Below are positions 10,732 to 23,916 of a stretch of 64,000 bases of DNA, in pieces. The DNA is from Margaritispora aquatica (Eukaryota; Ascomycota; Leotiomycetes; Helotiales; Discinellaceae). The stretch lies in contig VJWN01000016.1 in NCBI GenBank assembly GCA_007644065.1, positions 791,207-855,206 of the forward strand, given 5' to 3'. Made by a program: the position numbers and the translations under genes. Every line of letters starts with the position of its first letter. The first letter of the stretch is position 1. Under the pieces are notes generated by a model. It was not told where the DNA came from and made no database searches. It saw only the letters and a program-made list of their open reading frames with translations.

Positions 10732-12682
10732 GGTGGGTGGGTCGATGGGTACGAGCTATAGCTTGAGGTATCAAATTGAAGGTCTGAGTATATTACTGTG
10801 TCGTGGCTTGGATTGGAGCGAATAGTGATCTTGGATAAGTATGCTTTTTTGATGGCTGGTTTAGGTAGCAAAGGAAAGGAGTTTGGGTGTCACGCAGCAA
10901 ATTTTACACTTTTGCATTCTCAGAGACTGGTATAAGCTATTTATGTTCGGTTCAAGAATCATGTGTTGATATGGCTTTTGATGATGTGAATTACTGGACC
11001 ATGAATCCAAAGCTATGCTTAGCACCCTGAATCACAGAGTTCAAACCCCCCTCCCCCCCTATCCTGAGGTTTGAAGTTAGAATATTGACTAGCAGTAACA
11101 CCATCTTCGTTCAACGAACTGACCTTGTGCTTCCAGCCACCAAAAGCTTATTTGGAATATGAGTTCGAAAACCCGGAACTGTCAGAGTCAAAAAGGTTTA
11201 CTTCTGAAGAGTGACAATATGTTTCACACCATACACAGCTCCAGGAGGACGAAAGTGTGCAATATCCTGGCGGATGAGAGAGCTGCCGAATTTGCGACGC
11301 TTCTAATCATCGGGAGTGACAGAAGTTCAAGCCTGAAAATGGTATTTGAAACATTATTGTTGGAGCAGTCATGAGTATTCTTGGCTTCTCAGCCTGAAGA
11401 CAATTATGGGAAGTTTCTAGTCCTTACTATGATCTCTTTCGAGGTGCTGTTGATGCCAGTCTAAAAAACTTTGGCTTGACCGTCATAGTCGTTAGCGAGG
11501 CCGACAACCAGCTTTCTGTGTTGGGATATGCCCATCGCGCAGAGATATAGGTAGCGGCCGAGCTGGAAGGAACAATGCTGGCTGTAGAAAAGAGACCTTT
11601 GCAAGAACTTTGCTGGAGCTGTGATGTAAAAAGCTTCATGATGATAGGATTGCTAGCTAGCTTTTGAAAGGAACTTATCGAACTCTTACATAGTGCTTCA
11701 GCGAGACTGTACCTGTGCTATCGCCTACGATGAAACGAAGCAGAAGTTGCAGAGCTAAATCTTAGATAAAGCAGCGGGCTTGCGGCATTACTGAGGAACA
11801 TGCTTCGTGGTGTTCACAAGAAGGATCTTCATGTCCTCCTAACAAACAAAAGGGAAAGGATCTGACAGGAGGCTTTCTACATAACGGTGATTGGGCACTA
11901 TTATCAGACCGCTCCGAAATCGTGTCAAGTTGAGCCAGCTGATAGAACGTAGACTACTAGGGTTTGAAATCCTCGTTAAATTTATGAAGACTGTTGAAAT
12001 ACTTTCGGCTCGGGTAATTCAGAAGCCACTACATGATACCTGGAGCAAGTATGTACATTCTCCCAACTACCGACACCTGGAATTGACGCCCTCTCGTTGA
12101 ACGTTTGTAGTAAAACAACCATGTGTTATCTTCTTCTCAAACCGAAACGGTTGAGTAAGGTAGAGACGACTAACATTATACAATATATATATTTAAGGCA
12201 GTGTGAAGTGCTATCAATAACTGAGATTAAACTCAAAACTAATGACAAGCTGGAGCAAAACAGTTACGACGAGATTAGATGTTATTCCAAGCTAAGAAAA
12301 GAAAATAGATGATTCGAGTCTGAGAAAATCTTAAAAGGTCTAGATTTTGATTTCTAGCATACACACTGAAGGAGCGAAACGCATGCAATTCTAGTTGAGT
12401 GTGTGGGATAAATCACTCGATCGTGATATGCCCACGAAAGGACATCAGCTCATACTTAATCACATAATTGGCCCTATAGTTTGGGTCACATAGATTAATT
12501 AAGACGTAGACATATAGAAGAGTTCATGTATGGGAGAAGATGATGATCGAGTGGGGAAATGAGGTTTTGATGACTGTGCGGCGGGGCACAAAATGCCGAG
12601 CCAAGATGCTGTCATCGAAAACATCGCCAGATTTGCCCCTCCATGCCACCAGATCACAACTCTTTGTAGCAACACAGCCAAG
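10732..12682. other. Gene-poor stretch 2
   Basis: About 2 kb upstream of the Rqc2 homologue. A C-rich run occurs near 11046-11060. No gene, RNA or transposon recognised. Confidence 0.5.
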
Positions 12683-15600
12683 ATGAAGCAAAGATATTCT
12701 TCACTGGATGTCAAGGTAGGTCTCTAAATATCTGCCAACGGTATACAAATACTAACCTGTCCAGGTCATTGCGCACGAACTCTCGGCAGCATTGGTCACT
12801 TTGCGTGTCTCGAATGTCTATGATCTTTCCTCCAAAATCTTCCTGATCAAATTCGCAAAGCCCGAGAACAAGCAGCAGATCTTGATTGACTCTGGATTTC
12901 GATGCCATCTTACCAAATTTGCTCGAGCCACTGCAGCAGCTCCATCAGACTTTGTACAGCGATTACGAAAAGTTCTAAAAACACGAAGAGTTACCTCCGT
13001 GGCCCAAGTCGGCACTGATCGGATCATCGAATTCCAATTCAGCGATGGACAATACAAATTATTTCTAGAATTTTATGCCGGTGGTAATATCATTTTGACT
13101 GATAAGGATCTGAAGATATTGGCATTGTTACGTATTGTGGAGGCAGGTGAAGGGCAAGAGGAGCTGAGGGTCAAACTGAATTACTCAGTGGAGAACAGGC
13201 AGAATTATGGTGGCATACCACCACTCACAAGAGAACGGATACAGAATGCGCTACAAAAAGCAGCAGACAAAGGGGATGAAGGCTTAGTTGCTGGAAAGAA
13301 GAGCAAGAAAAAAAGTGCAGATGCATTAAGGAAGGCTTTAGCTGTGTCTATTAATGAGTTCCCACCCATGCTGGTAGACCATGCTATGAGGGTTGTTGAA
13401 TTTGATTCAACACTCAAGCCGGCAGATGTACTGCAGAGTGAAGAGCTATTAGACCACTTAATGCGATCATTACAAGAGGCTCAGAGAGTAGTCCAGGAAA
13501 TTACAAGCTCTGAGGTCGCAAAAGGCTATATCATTGCAAAGAAAAAGGATGGCTACGATGAAGCTACTGAAGACCAATCTTCGCGACAATTCGTTCTATA
13601 TGAAGACTTCCATCCTTTCAAGCCTCAGCAATTTGATGATCCTTCCACTGTATTCTTGGAATTTACAGGATTTAACAATACGGTTGATGAGTTTTTCTCT
13701 TCAATTGAGGGTCAACGATTGGAGTCGAAGCTACAGGAACGGGAACTTGCGGCACAGAAGAAGATCCAGGCTGCTCGAAAAGATCAGGAAAATAAGCTTG
13801 GTGGCCTGCAACAAGTACAGACACTGAATCAACGGAAAGCAGGAGCTTTGGAAGCGAATATTGAGAGGGTTCAAGAAGCACTAGACGCAGTCAATGGACT
13901 TGTTGGTCAGGGCATGGATTGGGTTGAGATCGGGAAGCTCATTGAGCTGGAACAGAAACGTCGAAATCCTGTCGCAAGCATTATCAAACTTCCTTTGAAG
14001 TTGGAGGAGAATACTATCACTCTTATCCTTGAGGAAGAGACATTCGACGATGACATTGACTCCGCGTACGAAACGGACGATGATGTCTCTGATCTTGAAG
14101 ACGAAAAGCCAAACGAGAAACCAAAAGGGAAGAATGTCGATACCACTCTAAGCATCGATATTGATCTTGCACTGTCACCATGGGCCAATGCTGGAGAATA
14201 CTATGACCAAAAGCGATCCGCCGTGGATAAGGAGCAGAAGACTTTGCAGTCTTCAACCAAGGCACTCAAAAGTCAGGAAGCTAAGATTAATCGAGATTTG
14301 AAGAAGGGTCTGAAGCAAGAAAAAGAAGTTCTTCGTCCTGTTCGACAGCAAAATTGGTTCGAAAAGTTCACCTGGTTTGTTTCTTCTGATGGGTATCTCG
14401 TTCTTGGTGGCAAAGACACCCAGCAAAACGAAATGCTCTACAAGAAATATTTAAAGAAGGGAGATGTATATGTTCACGCGGATCTTGAGGGAGCTGGAAC
14501 TATCGTCATCAAAAACAACCCAAAGACACCAGATGCACCAATCCCCCCTTCGACGCTCTCGCAAGCAGGTACCTTAGCGGTAGCATGCTCATCGGCCTGG
14601 GACTCGAAGGCTGGCATGTCAGCTTGGTGGGCCAATGCCGATCAGGTTTCGAAAGCTGCTGCTGGAGGTGGTTTTCTTCCTGTAGGTAGCTTTTCTATCA
14701 AGGGAAAGAAGAACTTCCTGCCACCTGCCGTATTGCTGCTTGGTTTTGGGGTGGTGTTTCTTGTCAGTGAAGATAGCAAGGGCAAGCATACCAAGCACAG
14801 AGTTCATGACGATGAGACTGGTGTTCCACGACCTACAGTTGTAGATGATATTTTAGCTAGGGAAGTACCTATCGATACGCAGAAGGCCCCGAAAGTTGAT
14901 CACGACGAGGAAGGCGAGGAAAGTGACGATCAAGATTCTGAGGTGGAGGAAGACCTTGTGGCTGTTAATCCTTTGCAGACAGTTGGTCACAATGAAGTGG
15001 ACAAATCAGATGATGAAGATGAAAATGTCTCCAAGATGGGTGATCTTGAAATCAGCAAGAAGCCAGTGTTAGAAGAAAAAGATGACCAGGAGTCTGAGGC
15101 AGAGTCTGATGACGAAATTCCTCGAGCAAGTGGCACACAAACCCCAAGTCAACAGAGCACTGTCAAGAAAGGTCCAGCACCACTGAAGCGAGGTCAAAAG
15201 GCCAAGGCCAAGAAGATCGCCACTAAGTACAAGCACCAGGATGAAGAGGACCGACAAGCTGCTCAGGCATTCCTAGGCTCCTCTGCTGGTCAAGAGAAAG
15301 CAGAAGCAGAAGCTAAGGCCAAGGCAGCTCGTGAAGCTGAAGCACTTTTCCAAAAGGAACGTCGGAAAGCTCAGCACCAACGCACCCAGCAGGAAACTGC
15401 CGCTCACGAAGAGGCACGCAAGCAGATGCTCGAGCAAGATCAAGATGGACTTGATGAAGTTGAGGAGCAGCGCATGAACATCCTTGATCAACTCGTCGGC
15501 ACACCTCTCAAGGGCGACGAAATCCTCGAAGCCATTCCAGTTTGTGCCCCATGGGCTGCGATGGGCAAGTACAAGTACAAAGCTAAGCTACAGCCTGGTG

Positions 15601-15875
15601 TGCAGAAGAAAGGCAAAGCTGTAAAGGAAATTGTCGCCAGGTGGATGATTGATGCTGCGGTCAAGGCGAAGGTCGATGAGAATAGCGAGGATGTGGAGAG
15701 GATGTGGCCTAGGGAGGTGGAGTTGCTGAAGGGATGGAAAGTCGAGGAGGTTTTGGGCGTGGTGCCGGTGGGCAAAGTGAAGGTTATGATGTCTGGTGGT
15801 AGTGCAGGGACATCGGCATCCAAGGGTGCACCTGGTAGGGGACGTGGTGGTGGGAAGGGTGGGAAGCGTAGATAG
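12683..15875 (+). CDS. RQC2: Rqc2/Tae2 (NEMF) ribosome quality control factor
   Basis: Homologue of yeast Rqc2/Tae2 and animal NEMF. That protein binds the 60S subunit carrying peptidyl-tRNA, helps the Ltn1 ligase and directs CAT-tailing of stalled chains. Exon 1 (12683..12715) encodes MKQRYSSLDVK. A 49-base intron with a TACTAAC branch point follows, then 12765..15875. The protein has 1047 residues. Order: NFACT-N (VIAHELSAALVTLRVSNVYDL onward), a central coiled coil, and an NFACT-R/DUF814 domain at about 537-670 (QNWFEKFTWFVSSDGYLVLGG, then YVHADLEGAG). An acidic disordered region lies at about 700-800, then a lysine-rich helix, an NFACT-C domain at about 920-1010 (IPVCAPWAAMGKYKYKAKLQPG) and a GRGRGGGKGGKRR tail. 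The small first exon was chosen because its peptide is the conserved family N-terminus. Housekeeping gene with no operon-like neighbour. Confidence 0.95.
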
Positions 15876-17824
15876 TTGTTATGGCCAGTAAAGTCGAAAA
15901 CAAATGCGAGACATAATTTTACACATGAACTTCAGTCCCCACCAAGTGGCTTTCTTAACTTTACTGTGCTTTATCTTCAGTATGCGACATCGTCTCATGG
16001 TTCAAAGAATCCCAAGCTGAGTTTCTCCAATGTGTTTTCATTTTTCAGATGCTTGATTGCTATTTAATGGACTCAATCTGCAATGATACAGCTGCTCCCT
16101 ACAACTGCAATAAAATCTCCACCACTGCCCAACACATCGTTCTTTGATCAGCACACACTACCAACGCAGCAATGATCTCGTGGATATGGCTTATTTCCTT
16201 CTGATCCTGATACACAGCAAGTGTATGGTCGAAATCTAAAGCTGGCTTCTGTCTTGACAACCAATTGACAGCGAGACTATATATCAGCACATGCACATTT
16301 GCTGTCGAATGCACTCTTGGCAATGCGTCTCCGCTTAGTTTTCATTAGTTGTTACCGTCTCTGGGGTTCTGCTTCGAACTCGATTTGTTGTGAAGCTATA
16401 TCATCACTAGCTTCACATTGGCATAGGAAAAGAGTTTGATCCTCACTCTTCGAAAAACACAGCACAACCCGCGTCACGGGCTAGCTGGTCGAGTATTGAA
16501 TGGCGTAAATACAACTTTCAAATATAGAAACGACGTCACTTTTATACCTCTCCCTCCTCACCATACTCACATCTAACTAACGAGCAAAGTAATTGCAATG
16601 TTACCGAAGAACGTAATCTGACGAATCGCTTTTCGTACACTACTCACCTACCAACCTACCTTACCTCAGGAAACAAAAGCCAATAAACAAATCAATTCAA
16701 CTTCCCACCAAAGCTGAAGAAGCTAAGTCAAAGCATCTGGAACATCGCATTTCGCAGTTCGCCTCTCGTATCCCGCCTCCCGCATCTCTGAAGTATAAAG
16801 AACCCACCAACCCACCAGCCGTTCAACCACCCAAGGAGTATCAATGGCGCTAAAAGAGACTATTATTTCGTGTAGAAAGCCATCGAATTTGGACCTGGAT
16901 TATGAAAGCTTTCTCACGCCTTTCCCCGTGTGCTGTGTGTACGATCTCCAACTTGGTTTTAACTCCATGATACCTTAATCTTAACTTCGTCACCCAACTT
17001 GTACTAAACTGCAAAATTATAATTACGATCATCACCTCAAGCAAAAGCTAGCTATACGAACGATAAAGTCACCGTGGGATTAGAAATGACAGGAAGAACA
17101 AGAACAGCAGCAGCAGCAACAGCCGTAGCAACGACAGCAAAAAAACGACAACACTCGATCCTTCATCAATTCCACTGTTCATCGACCACCAAGGAACAAG
17201 AAACGCGAAACACAAATCCCCCTATGTTCTACACATTCATACACTCTTAAACTTAAACAAAACAACGAACTCAACTCACAGCAAGCAGATAATCACGAAA
17301 CTGCATGGTGGCGGTGTTTGGGCGCATGAAGTGAGAATGGGAAAGAGGGTAGGAACCACAGAAATGCTGATATATATATATATATATATATATACTAATT
17401 TCCGTGACTCACCCCTTTTACCACTTCCCTCTTTTGCAGCATTTTGGAACCTCAGACCTGCATATTAAGCACCCATGAAAGCGACCAGATCAATTCTTAA
17501 GTATGGTCAACGAAAGACTGCATTTTCTCTCGTGTTGCTCATATACTATTCATATCTGAGATATCCTGTTTCATTTCATCATATCCTGTTGCTGACATCA
17601 AGCTCATGTTTGCCCGTCTTCTCCATAGATCCCACCAGCCTATCTTCCCCTCAATGTTCATCATTCATCCAAACCTTTAAGCTAAAGCACCATACAAGAA
17701 TAGAAATTATGTCAAACAATGCCACCACCTAAATGCCGTTCATTCGCTCACTGGCTATCAAAGCTCATCCCGATCATAAATCGTAATATCTCTTATCTCA
17801 TATCATCCCATATTGAATCATATC
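15876..17824. other. Intergenic between the Rqc2 homologue and DUF8035 gene
   Basis: About 1.9 kb holding the 3' flanks of two convergent genes. It contains a (TA)12 microsatellite at 17371-17394 and a CAG/CAA-rich patch near 17105-17130. No gene recognised. Confidence 0.5.
17371..17394. repeat. (TA)12 microsatellite
   Basis: Twelve uninterrupted TA dinucleotides in intergenic DNA. Probably length-variable between strains. Confidence 0.9.
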
Positions 17825-20545
17825 TCATCTCTCATCCCACCGTCCATGGATGGGAACCGAATCCCTCACAACGTCAGAACCCAATCCACCACTCATCAAC
17901 GCATCATCAAAGCTAGGGCCCTTCCTCGGCGCTTCAAGTAATCTTGGTCTATCTAACACACGATCTCCTCCGTCCTCGCTGTCAGTAGAGGAATCCGAGT
18001 CCCTCTCGCGACGATGATGTCGTCTTTCCTTCTCGACTCTCTCGCTCTTGGGAGCATCACCACGCTCACGCTCGCGCTTCTGCTCCTCATGGCGTGCCCG
18101 TCGCTTCTTTCGGCGCTCTAATGCTTCCTTCTCTTCAAGGTCCTCACGAGTGGCTCGGAGATTTGCGGTTGCTTCGGCGTATGCTTGTACTTCTTCACGT
18201 GTGAGGACACGAAGGACAATGACGAAGTCATCTCTAGCCTCAAATCTCTCCTTGCCCAGCTCCAAGGCTTCTGGGTTCACGAGCTTTCGACTGATCTTTG
18301 TCCATCGAGCATCTGGTGGAATACCATCCTTCTTTGCGTCTTTCAGTGGTGCGACACCTTCTCTGATTGGCGATGGATCTTCAGGAAATTTCTCCTTTGG
18401 AGCACGTAAGATACTTTTGACCGGTTTCTCTTCGACCTTTTCTCGTGGAGGCGAGACAACTCGTAGCTGCGTATTCTCTGCTGGCTGGATAGGTTCGCGG
18501 GATCGGCGATCGTCATCCTTCAAGTCCCTACGGATATCCGCGACTTCACGAGGATCCTTTGTTGTGGATGCTCGTGCAGATCGCGGTTCTGGTTCCTTGG
18601 TCTGTATTTTTGTGGGTGCTTGGGCATTCAGCTGATCCTTCAGGGCCTTCAGATCCAAAGCATCTTTAGGATTAAATCCTGGTGTTGCTCCTGACTCTCT
18701 TCTTCGCCGAGTGGCTCGAGGTGCAACATCTTCAGAGGTATCAGATCTTGAGTCCATCGCGGCAGCTGTAGATGCTCCTGCCAGAGCTGCCTCAGCCCGA
18801 CGTCGATGTCGCTCTCGTCGATCAGCATCACTGTCTCGCTCGTCTCTAGAAGGTTGACGTTCTCGAGGCGCACGGCCAACAAGATCAATTGGCTCTGCTT
18901 GAGCTGGACTGCGATTCCTACCGTCCCTATCTTGTGGATTTTCACGTGGTGGTGGCATCTGATTATCGCGTGGAAGAGGTGGAGATTCGCTATCTCTTCT
19001 TCGTCGTTCCCTGGGATCCCGGCCACTCAAGTCAATAGGTTCTCTCTCATCCCGTCTCTCCCGTCGTCTCTCACGATCATCACGGTCATCTCGGTCGTCA
19101 CGATCATCTCGAGCAGCATTCTTGACAGCATTGATACCCAAGGCAGCTCCAGCCAAGCTGAGGCCAGTGGCTAGAACATCACGACCCTTAAGCTCTGAGC
19201 GGTCCTTATCGTCACGATCGACCCGCTCGTTTCTGTCAACACGATCCGACCGTTCTGGGCGATCGTTTCGTTCGTATCGATCGACTCTCTCCACACGGCT
19301 GTGTGGTCTTTCAACTCGGTTGCCTTGATCATCAGGTCTGTCGATTCTACTGCGTGGCCTCTCAATACGGTCTGTTCGAATGCCAAACCCGCGATCTTCA
19401 ACGTTGTCATCGTATCTGTCACGTTGCGGTCTCGTGTTTCTCATCTCTTCATCTCTCACTTCATAACGATCATCTCTTGAAGGCCGTCTTGTATCGCGAT
19501 CATGATACAAAGAAGCGGGACGGGCGCGAGTAGAGGAGGTCCTCCTAACTGTGTCAACTGGTTCGAAGGCGGATCTTTGGAATGGTTCCGTTGCTGACAT
19601 CGTAGGTGGTTGTGGTGGAGTTGGTGCAGTTGGCATTCTAACAGGTCCTTGCCCTTGATCCCATGATGGAGTACGTCCATGAATCTTGTCAAAGCCTCTC
19701 ATAGACGGCGGAGGGCCTCGCTCCCTCGTATCATAAGATCGAGGTGCCACATCATTGTAACCAGAAATACTTATAGGTCGGTTCCCACCTCTATCGAAAC
19801 TGTCTCGCCTCGATCGGCTTTGTTGTGGCGCGGCTTGAGTATTATTCAGATCCCATCGGACTAAGTCTGAAGCATTTGTATATCCAAATCCATCGTCACC
19901 ATAATCCTCTGCTACGTTGTCTGTACGCCTTACCAAAGAACCGGAGTGAATCGGACGTGCTCGGGTATTCGTATAGTTTGCTTCTCTGACCGGTGCAATT
20001 CGCAACCGACCGCTGTCCTGAGTATGCCGATCCACCCCTCCGTTGTCCATAGTCATGCTGTAATGCTTCTTGTGATGATGATGGCCACCGTGCCGTGACG
20101 AAGCTGGAGTGACAATATATTCTTCTTGGCTTGATCGGTATGGGTCTTTCATCGGGCTCGTTGCTCTGATAATACCTGCACTACTGTGTACCACTGGCCG
20201 ATGTCTTGGTGTAGCCACAGTTGTAACGATTGCAGGAAGATTGGGACGACTATGGTTGTCCAAAGTCGACCTCCTTGTGCGACTGCCATCTCGCACATTG
20301 CTGCTCCCACGAGATGATGGCTCGGCAGAGACTTTGTATGTTGTAGTAATTGTGCCACCGGTTGTTATCGAGCTGTTGCTGCTTCGAGGAGCAGAAACCT
20401 CACGTCGCGAAGCTGGCACAACATGCAAGTGGGGTTGTTCATGAGGATATGCCAGATTTATTATTGGAAGTGATGCTCGTGTGTGATTGTACACTGGTGA
20501 TCGAGGCCGAGCAATGCCATATCTTGTGGTGTATCTATCACCCAT
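17825..20545 (-). CDS. Large disordered DUF8035-type protein
   Basis: Single-exon gene for a 906-residue protein, largely low complexity. The N-terminal third is Ser/Thr/Arg-rich with histidine runs. The middle is extremely charged with Asp-Arg repeats (RDDRDDRDDRDDRERRRERR) and many RxR motifs. Near residues 735-805 a folded-looking segment begins PDARWTKISRKLVNPEAL and continues FEARDDFVIVLRVLTREEVQAYAE. This resembles the fungal DUF8035 domain; I recall the name from the family rather than from a search. A basic helical stretch (EALERRKKRRARHEEQKRER) and a Ser/Asp tail follow. The composition suggests a nuclear or RNA-associated scaffold, but that is inference. Molecular function is unknown. 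Confidence 0.82.
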   Translation of the reverse strand: MGDRYTTRYGIARPRSPVYNHTRASLPIINLAYPHEQPHLHVVPASRREVSAPRSSNSSITTGGTITTTYKVSAEPSSRGSSNVRDGSRTRRSTLDNHSRPNLPAIVTTVATPRHRPVVHSSAGIIRATSPMKDPYRSSQEEYIVTPASSRHGGHHHHKKHYSMTMDNGGVDRHTQDSGRLRIAPVREANYTNTRARPIHSGSLVRRTDNVAEDYGDDGFGYTNASDLVRWDLNNTQAAPQQSRSRRDSFDRGGNRPISISGYNDVAPRSYDTRERGPPPSMRGFDKIHGRTPSWDQGQGPVRMPTAPTPPQPPTMSATEPFQRSAFEPVDTVRRTSSTRARPASLYHDRDTRRPSRDDRYEVRDEEMRNTRPQRDRYDDNVEDRGFGIRTDRIERPRSRIDRPDDQGNRVERPHSRVERVDRYERNDRPERSDRVDRNERVDRDDKDRSELKGRDVLATGLSLAGAALGINAVKNAARDDRDDRDDRDDRERRRERRDEREPIDLSGRDPRERRRRDSESPPLPRDNQMPPPRENPQDRDGRNRSPAQAEPIDLVGRAPRERQPSRDERDSDADRRERHRRRAEAALAGASTAAAMDSRSDTSEDVAPRATRRRRESGATPGFNPKDALDLKALKDQLNAQAPTKIQTKEPEPRSARASTTKDPREVADIRRDLKDDDRRSREPIQPAENTQLRVVSPPREKVEEKPVKSILRAPKEKFPEDPSPIREGVAPLKDAKKDGIPPDARWTKISRKLVNPEALELGKERFEARDDFVIVLRVLTREEVQAYAEATANLRATREDLEEKEALERRKKRRARHEEQKRERERGDAPKSERVEKERRHHRRERDSDSSTDSEDGGDRVLDRPRLLEAPRKGPSFDDALMSGGLGSDVVRDSVPIHGRWDER

Positions 20546-21323
20546 TCTGTCGTTGTCGCTATGATGTTTTATTGCAGAATTTCGTCCAGACGATGAAATG
20601 AAGGAATGTGAAGTGCGACTCGAGGCTTATAATGAATCAAGGGAGAGCCACACGTGAATATATAACAATTCAAAGCGGTCCCGGTGAGAATTTTCTAGTG
20701 GTAATTGTAAGCAAACATTCAGCAGGCGATGAATGTACGAGACATCAAAGGACTCGTTGTACGAGCATGTACCTACTCTTCACGCCGACTCTAACAAAAA
20801 CGCAGAATATTGCATAGTAGGGCTGTCAAATGTCCACTGTCCAGTGCAAATATTGATATGTTCTTGCACCCTGAAGTTTCAAAAGTTAATTCCGTGAGCG
20901 TGGTCGTGGCTGAGGACGAATGACCCCGCGCCGTTGCTGCGGATGAAGTGAGGTGATGCACTGGGAGCGAGGACGGAGACACTGTGGATTGGTTGTTGAG
21001 TAAAAGCTGACCGAGTTGCAATTGTGTGCAGTTTGATGGTGGTATATTGTGTTCGAAGAATCAAACCAAAGAATAAGGGGGGGGGGAATTGTAAAGTCTA
21101 AAGCCAGATTTCGGATGGTTCAAGGGATCCTGGATTTCTTGCTGGGTTCTGGAATTGGGGTTGAGGCTCGTCTTGTTTAGTTTTCATGTTTGTTCAGGGC
21201 CAGACAGAGACAGGTTCTTGCTGGGAATAATAAATTGCCCCTCGAGCCCCTCCAACGTCATTTGTGCTACTAGTATACTGTACACTGAACCCCTGTATCC
21301 CCCGTAACCCTATCGAGAGATAT

Positions 21324-21365
21324 CCATTATCCATTATCAATTATCAATTATCAATTATCAAATAT
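21324..21365. repeat. Seven-base tandem repeat, six units
   Basis: Units read CCATTAT, CCATTAT, CAATTAT, CAATTAT, CAATTAT, CAAATAT. Minisatellite-like intergenic repeat upstream of the DUF8035 gene. Confidence 0.8.
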
Positions 21366-23774
21366 CAATCCGTATATACATACCTTATACATACCTTATC
21401 CATATAAATCCCATCTAAATCCGTATCGAGCCAACACAACCAATAAATTATCCGTGATGTGATATGTTGAGACATATGGATGCCCTACTCCCTACACCCT
21501 ACTACCTAGGTACCTAGTATCCACTGCTATGCATCTGACTTTGCATCTAAACTACCTTATGCATTCGCATGGGTTTCTCCCTTCCAAGTACCAAGGCGAC
21601 CTCAGACAAGTCTTCGAGCACCGAGGATCCGCCTTGTCATATGTATCAATCGAACGTTTATTGTTTCCCTCCTTCTCGACCTCGTCGCCGTGCTCGTGTC
21701 TACCCTACCCAGCCCAACTCATTCACCTTTGTTCGCGTTACGTCCGCCCCTTCGTTGCGGAGGTACCAAGCAATCGTCCCAATTCTGCACCTTGTATCCT
21801 CGTGCGGCTATGCACCCAACCACGTTTCCTCAACTTTGAGACCTCTTGGAATAATCCACAGCTAGCTGCACGATGCCACGATGCCGTCTCCTCCACCCCC
21901 CCTACATACTAGATGACTACATGGAGCAGGAGGGGTAGTGGCAGTGTTGAGTGGTGGAAGACGGTACTTGGGACTTGGTAGGTGAAGGTCACAACTTTTG
22001 ATAGGGCTTTCGTGTTTGCTTGCCCCGCTGCATGCAACAGTTGAGGGAAGCCATCCGACGTTGACATGCCTTGGCCGAGGCTCTATTACTCGGTGAGGAA
22101 AGATCGGTCCTCTTGGATGGTTGCCTGCCCATTGGTAAATGCACAACACATTCGTTTGCCTGATCTTGCTATGGTTGGAGAACGAAGGATTCTTACTCGG
22201 TCATCAGACGCGAGGCTGAGAGACAAGTTGTTAGAACTCCTCGATTTCTGTGCCAACGAGCTTATTTGAACCCTCTTCCTCTTAAGATCATCGCTAAGAA
22301 GATATCAATAGCTTCAATGACATCACGAAAATGCAGAATTTTCTTTTTCTCGACGACGTGGCTCTCTCGCTTCAAGATGAATATATCTGACCAGCTGTCC
22401 CCAGGACATCAAGCAACCCTAGCCCTCAAAATACCAACGGTTCTGGACATCAGTCAAGGCCTTTCCGATGAACATCGGATCCCTTCTAGAATCACATGAA
22501 TTAGAGGGTCGATTATGCAAGGTAGACGCTATTAAACTTGGGCAGCGAGTTGTGATGCATTTCCTCCCAAGTGTGGGGTGATCGTTGCAGGGTTCATCCT
22601 ATTCATAAGACTTGGGATGCCCAACAGTCAAGTCATGGTCCAGCAAGGACTTTTCGATCGACACAATCTCCTTCCAGGAAGGGAATGATCTCGGCATCAA
22701 TTGTTCTTTCGAACCGCCTGGTTTTTCAGAAGTTCGTTGGGTTCACTAAGAAATGTGGTCAGAGCTTTCGACATGTTGTTCATTGAGCTCGGCTCCCAAG
22801 ACAACACTACAAACGTTGAACAATTACGGCTATGATCCTCAAATTTGCTAATGCAGAGTCAGCCTGGTTTCTGATCTCGTCGTCCCAAGGACATTCTCGG
22901 GTCAGTGGAGCCGATATATTGTTCAGGCACGAAAAGTTTATTTGACCTCTTTGAAATTCATGTGGACTCCAGAGACAACGCTGCTGCCCAAGCTGTTTGA
23001 GCGGAGACGCTACTCATGAACGGATCCAACAGAACTTCTCGGGAAAGCCGTCATCTAAACTGTTCTTGTGACCGACCTAAGAGACGTTTGCGGCCACTAA
23101 ATATTTTGGCGGCCCATGCCGTCGGTGAGATATTTTCAAACTGGACATCCAAGTCTAAAGTTAAGCGACCAGCAATCAATTTCTGAATATCATAGCGGAA
23201 TTTGTCCGACTAAGCTAGCAGAAATGTCTGATGGAAGTGTCAAGGAGAAAATTTTTTTGATGTCTCATAGGTAGAGTAGAGACTAGGTTGCATTACCTCT
23301 GTTATTTGTAGCAAAATAGCGTCAGCACATGATCTATTCCCATTCCTCGTTTCAATTTAGTTATCGGCTGCATTGCTCCGTATCCAAATTCTAGCTACTA
23401 AATTGGCTACCTAAGGAAAGTTCACCTTTATGTATGCCTTTACATTTAATTTCAACCCCCTACCACAGGCCTCTCCCAGAGATGCTTTGTTTGAACGCAT
23501 TTGACTATAGATTACAAACTGAGAGTAGTACTGATGTAGTTATTTATATGCAGCCAGTACTCAAAACCGCAAGGAACTACAGAAGATCTTACAAAAATAG
23601 CAAACAACAATCTAGCATGTCGAATTATACTTTAACGACTTGAGGTTGTCATCTCGATGCTGCGTGTATCCTCAAACTCTGTACTGTTAGTAGTAGCTAC
23701 CGATAGCTCGTTCGTAATTGAAAACAAACGCGACTCTTTAAGATGAAAAATTATGTACCTGTCTATATATAAAT

Positions 23775-23802
23775 AGAGAGAGAGAGAGAGAGAGAGAGAG
23801 AG
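23775..23802. repeat. (AG)14 microsatellite
   Basis: Fourteen AG dinucleotides immediately after an AT-rich patch, about 0.1 kb left of the direct repeat that bounds the HET segment. Confidence 0.9.
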
Positions 23803-23916
23803 CTCTTACCAGGCATGTCGCAAAACTTGAAAGATCACGTGTCGCACTTATTCCGTGATGATCAACATATATTATCAAAGGCATGAGAATCTTCTAAGCC
23901 ACCGTATCTCTGTATT

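Larger units (their letters stand above)
20546..23916. other. Long intergenic stretch
   Basis: About 3.4 kb. The first part is the promoter side of the DUF8035 gene. It contains a G run near 21078-21087, a heptamer tandem repeat at 21324-21365 and an (AG)14 tract at 23775-23802. Open frames at 21.5-22.8 kb show no family resemblance. I see no supported gene. Confidence 0.5.

Noticed and set aside
11030..11065. Possible tRNA B-box (GTTCAAACCCC)
   Set aside because: No matching A-box or cloverleaf arms can be folded around it.
18048..18635. 195-residue plus-strand frame opposite the DUF8035 gene
   Set aside because: Antisense shadow of an Arg/Ser-rich coding sequence; no family features.
21529..22269. 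Several open frames in the 21.5-22.3 kb stretch
   Set aside because: Mutually overlapping on both strands, no recognisable domains, and no convincing splice links.
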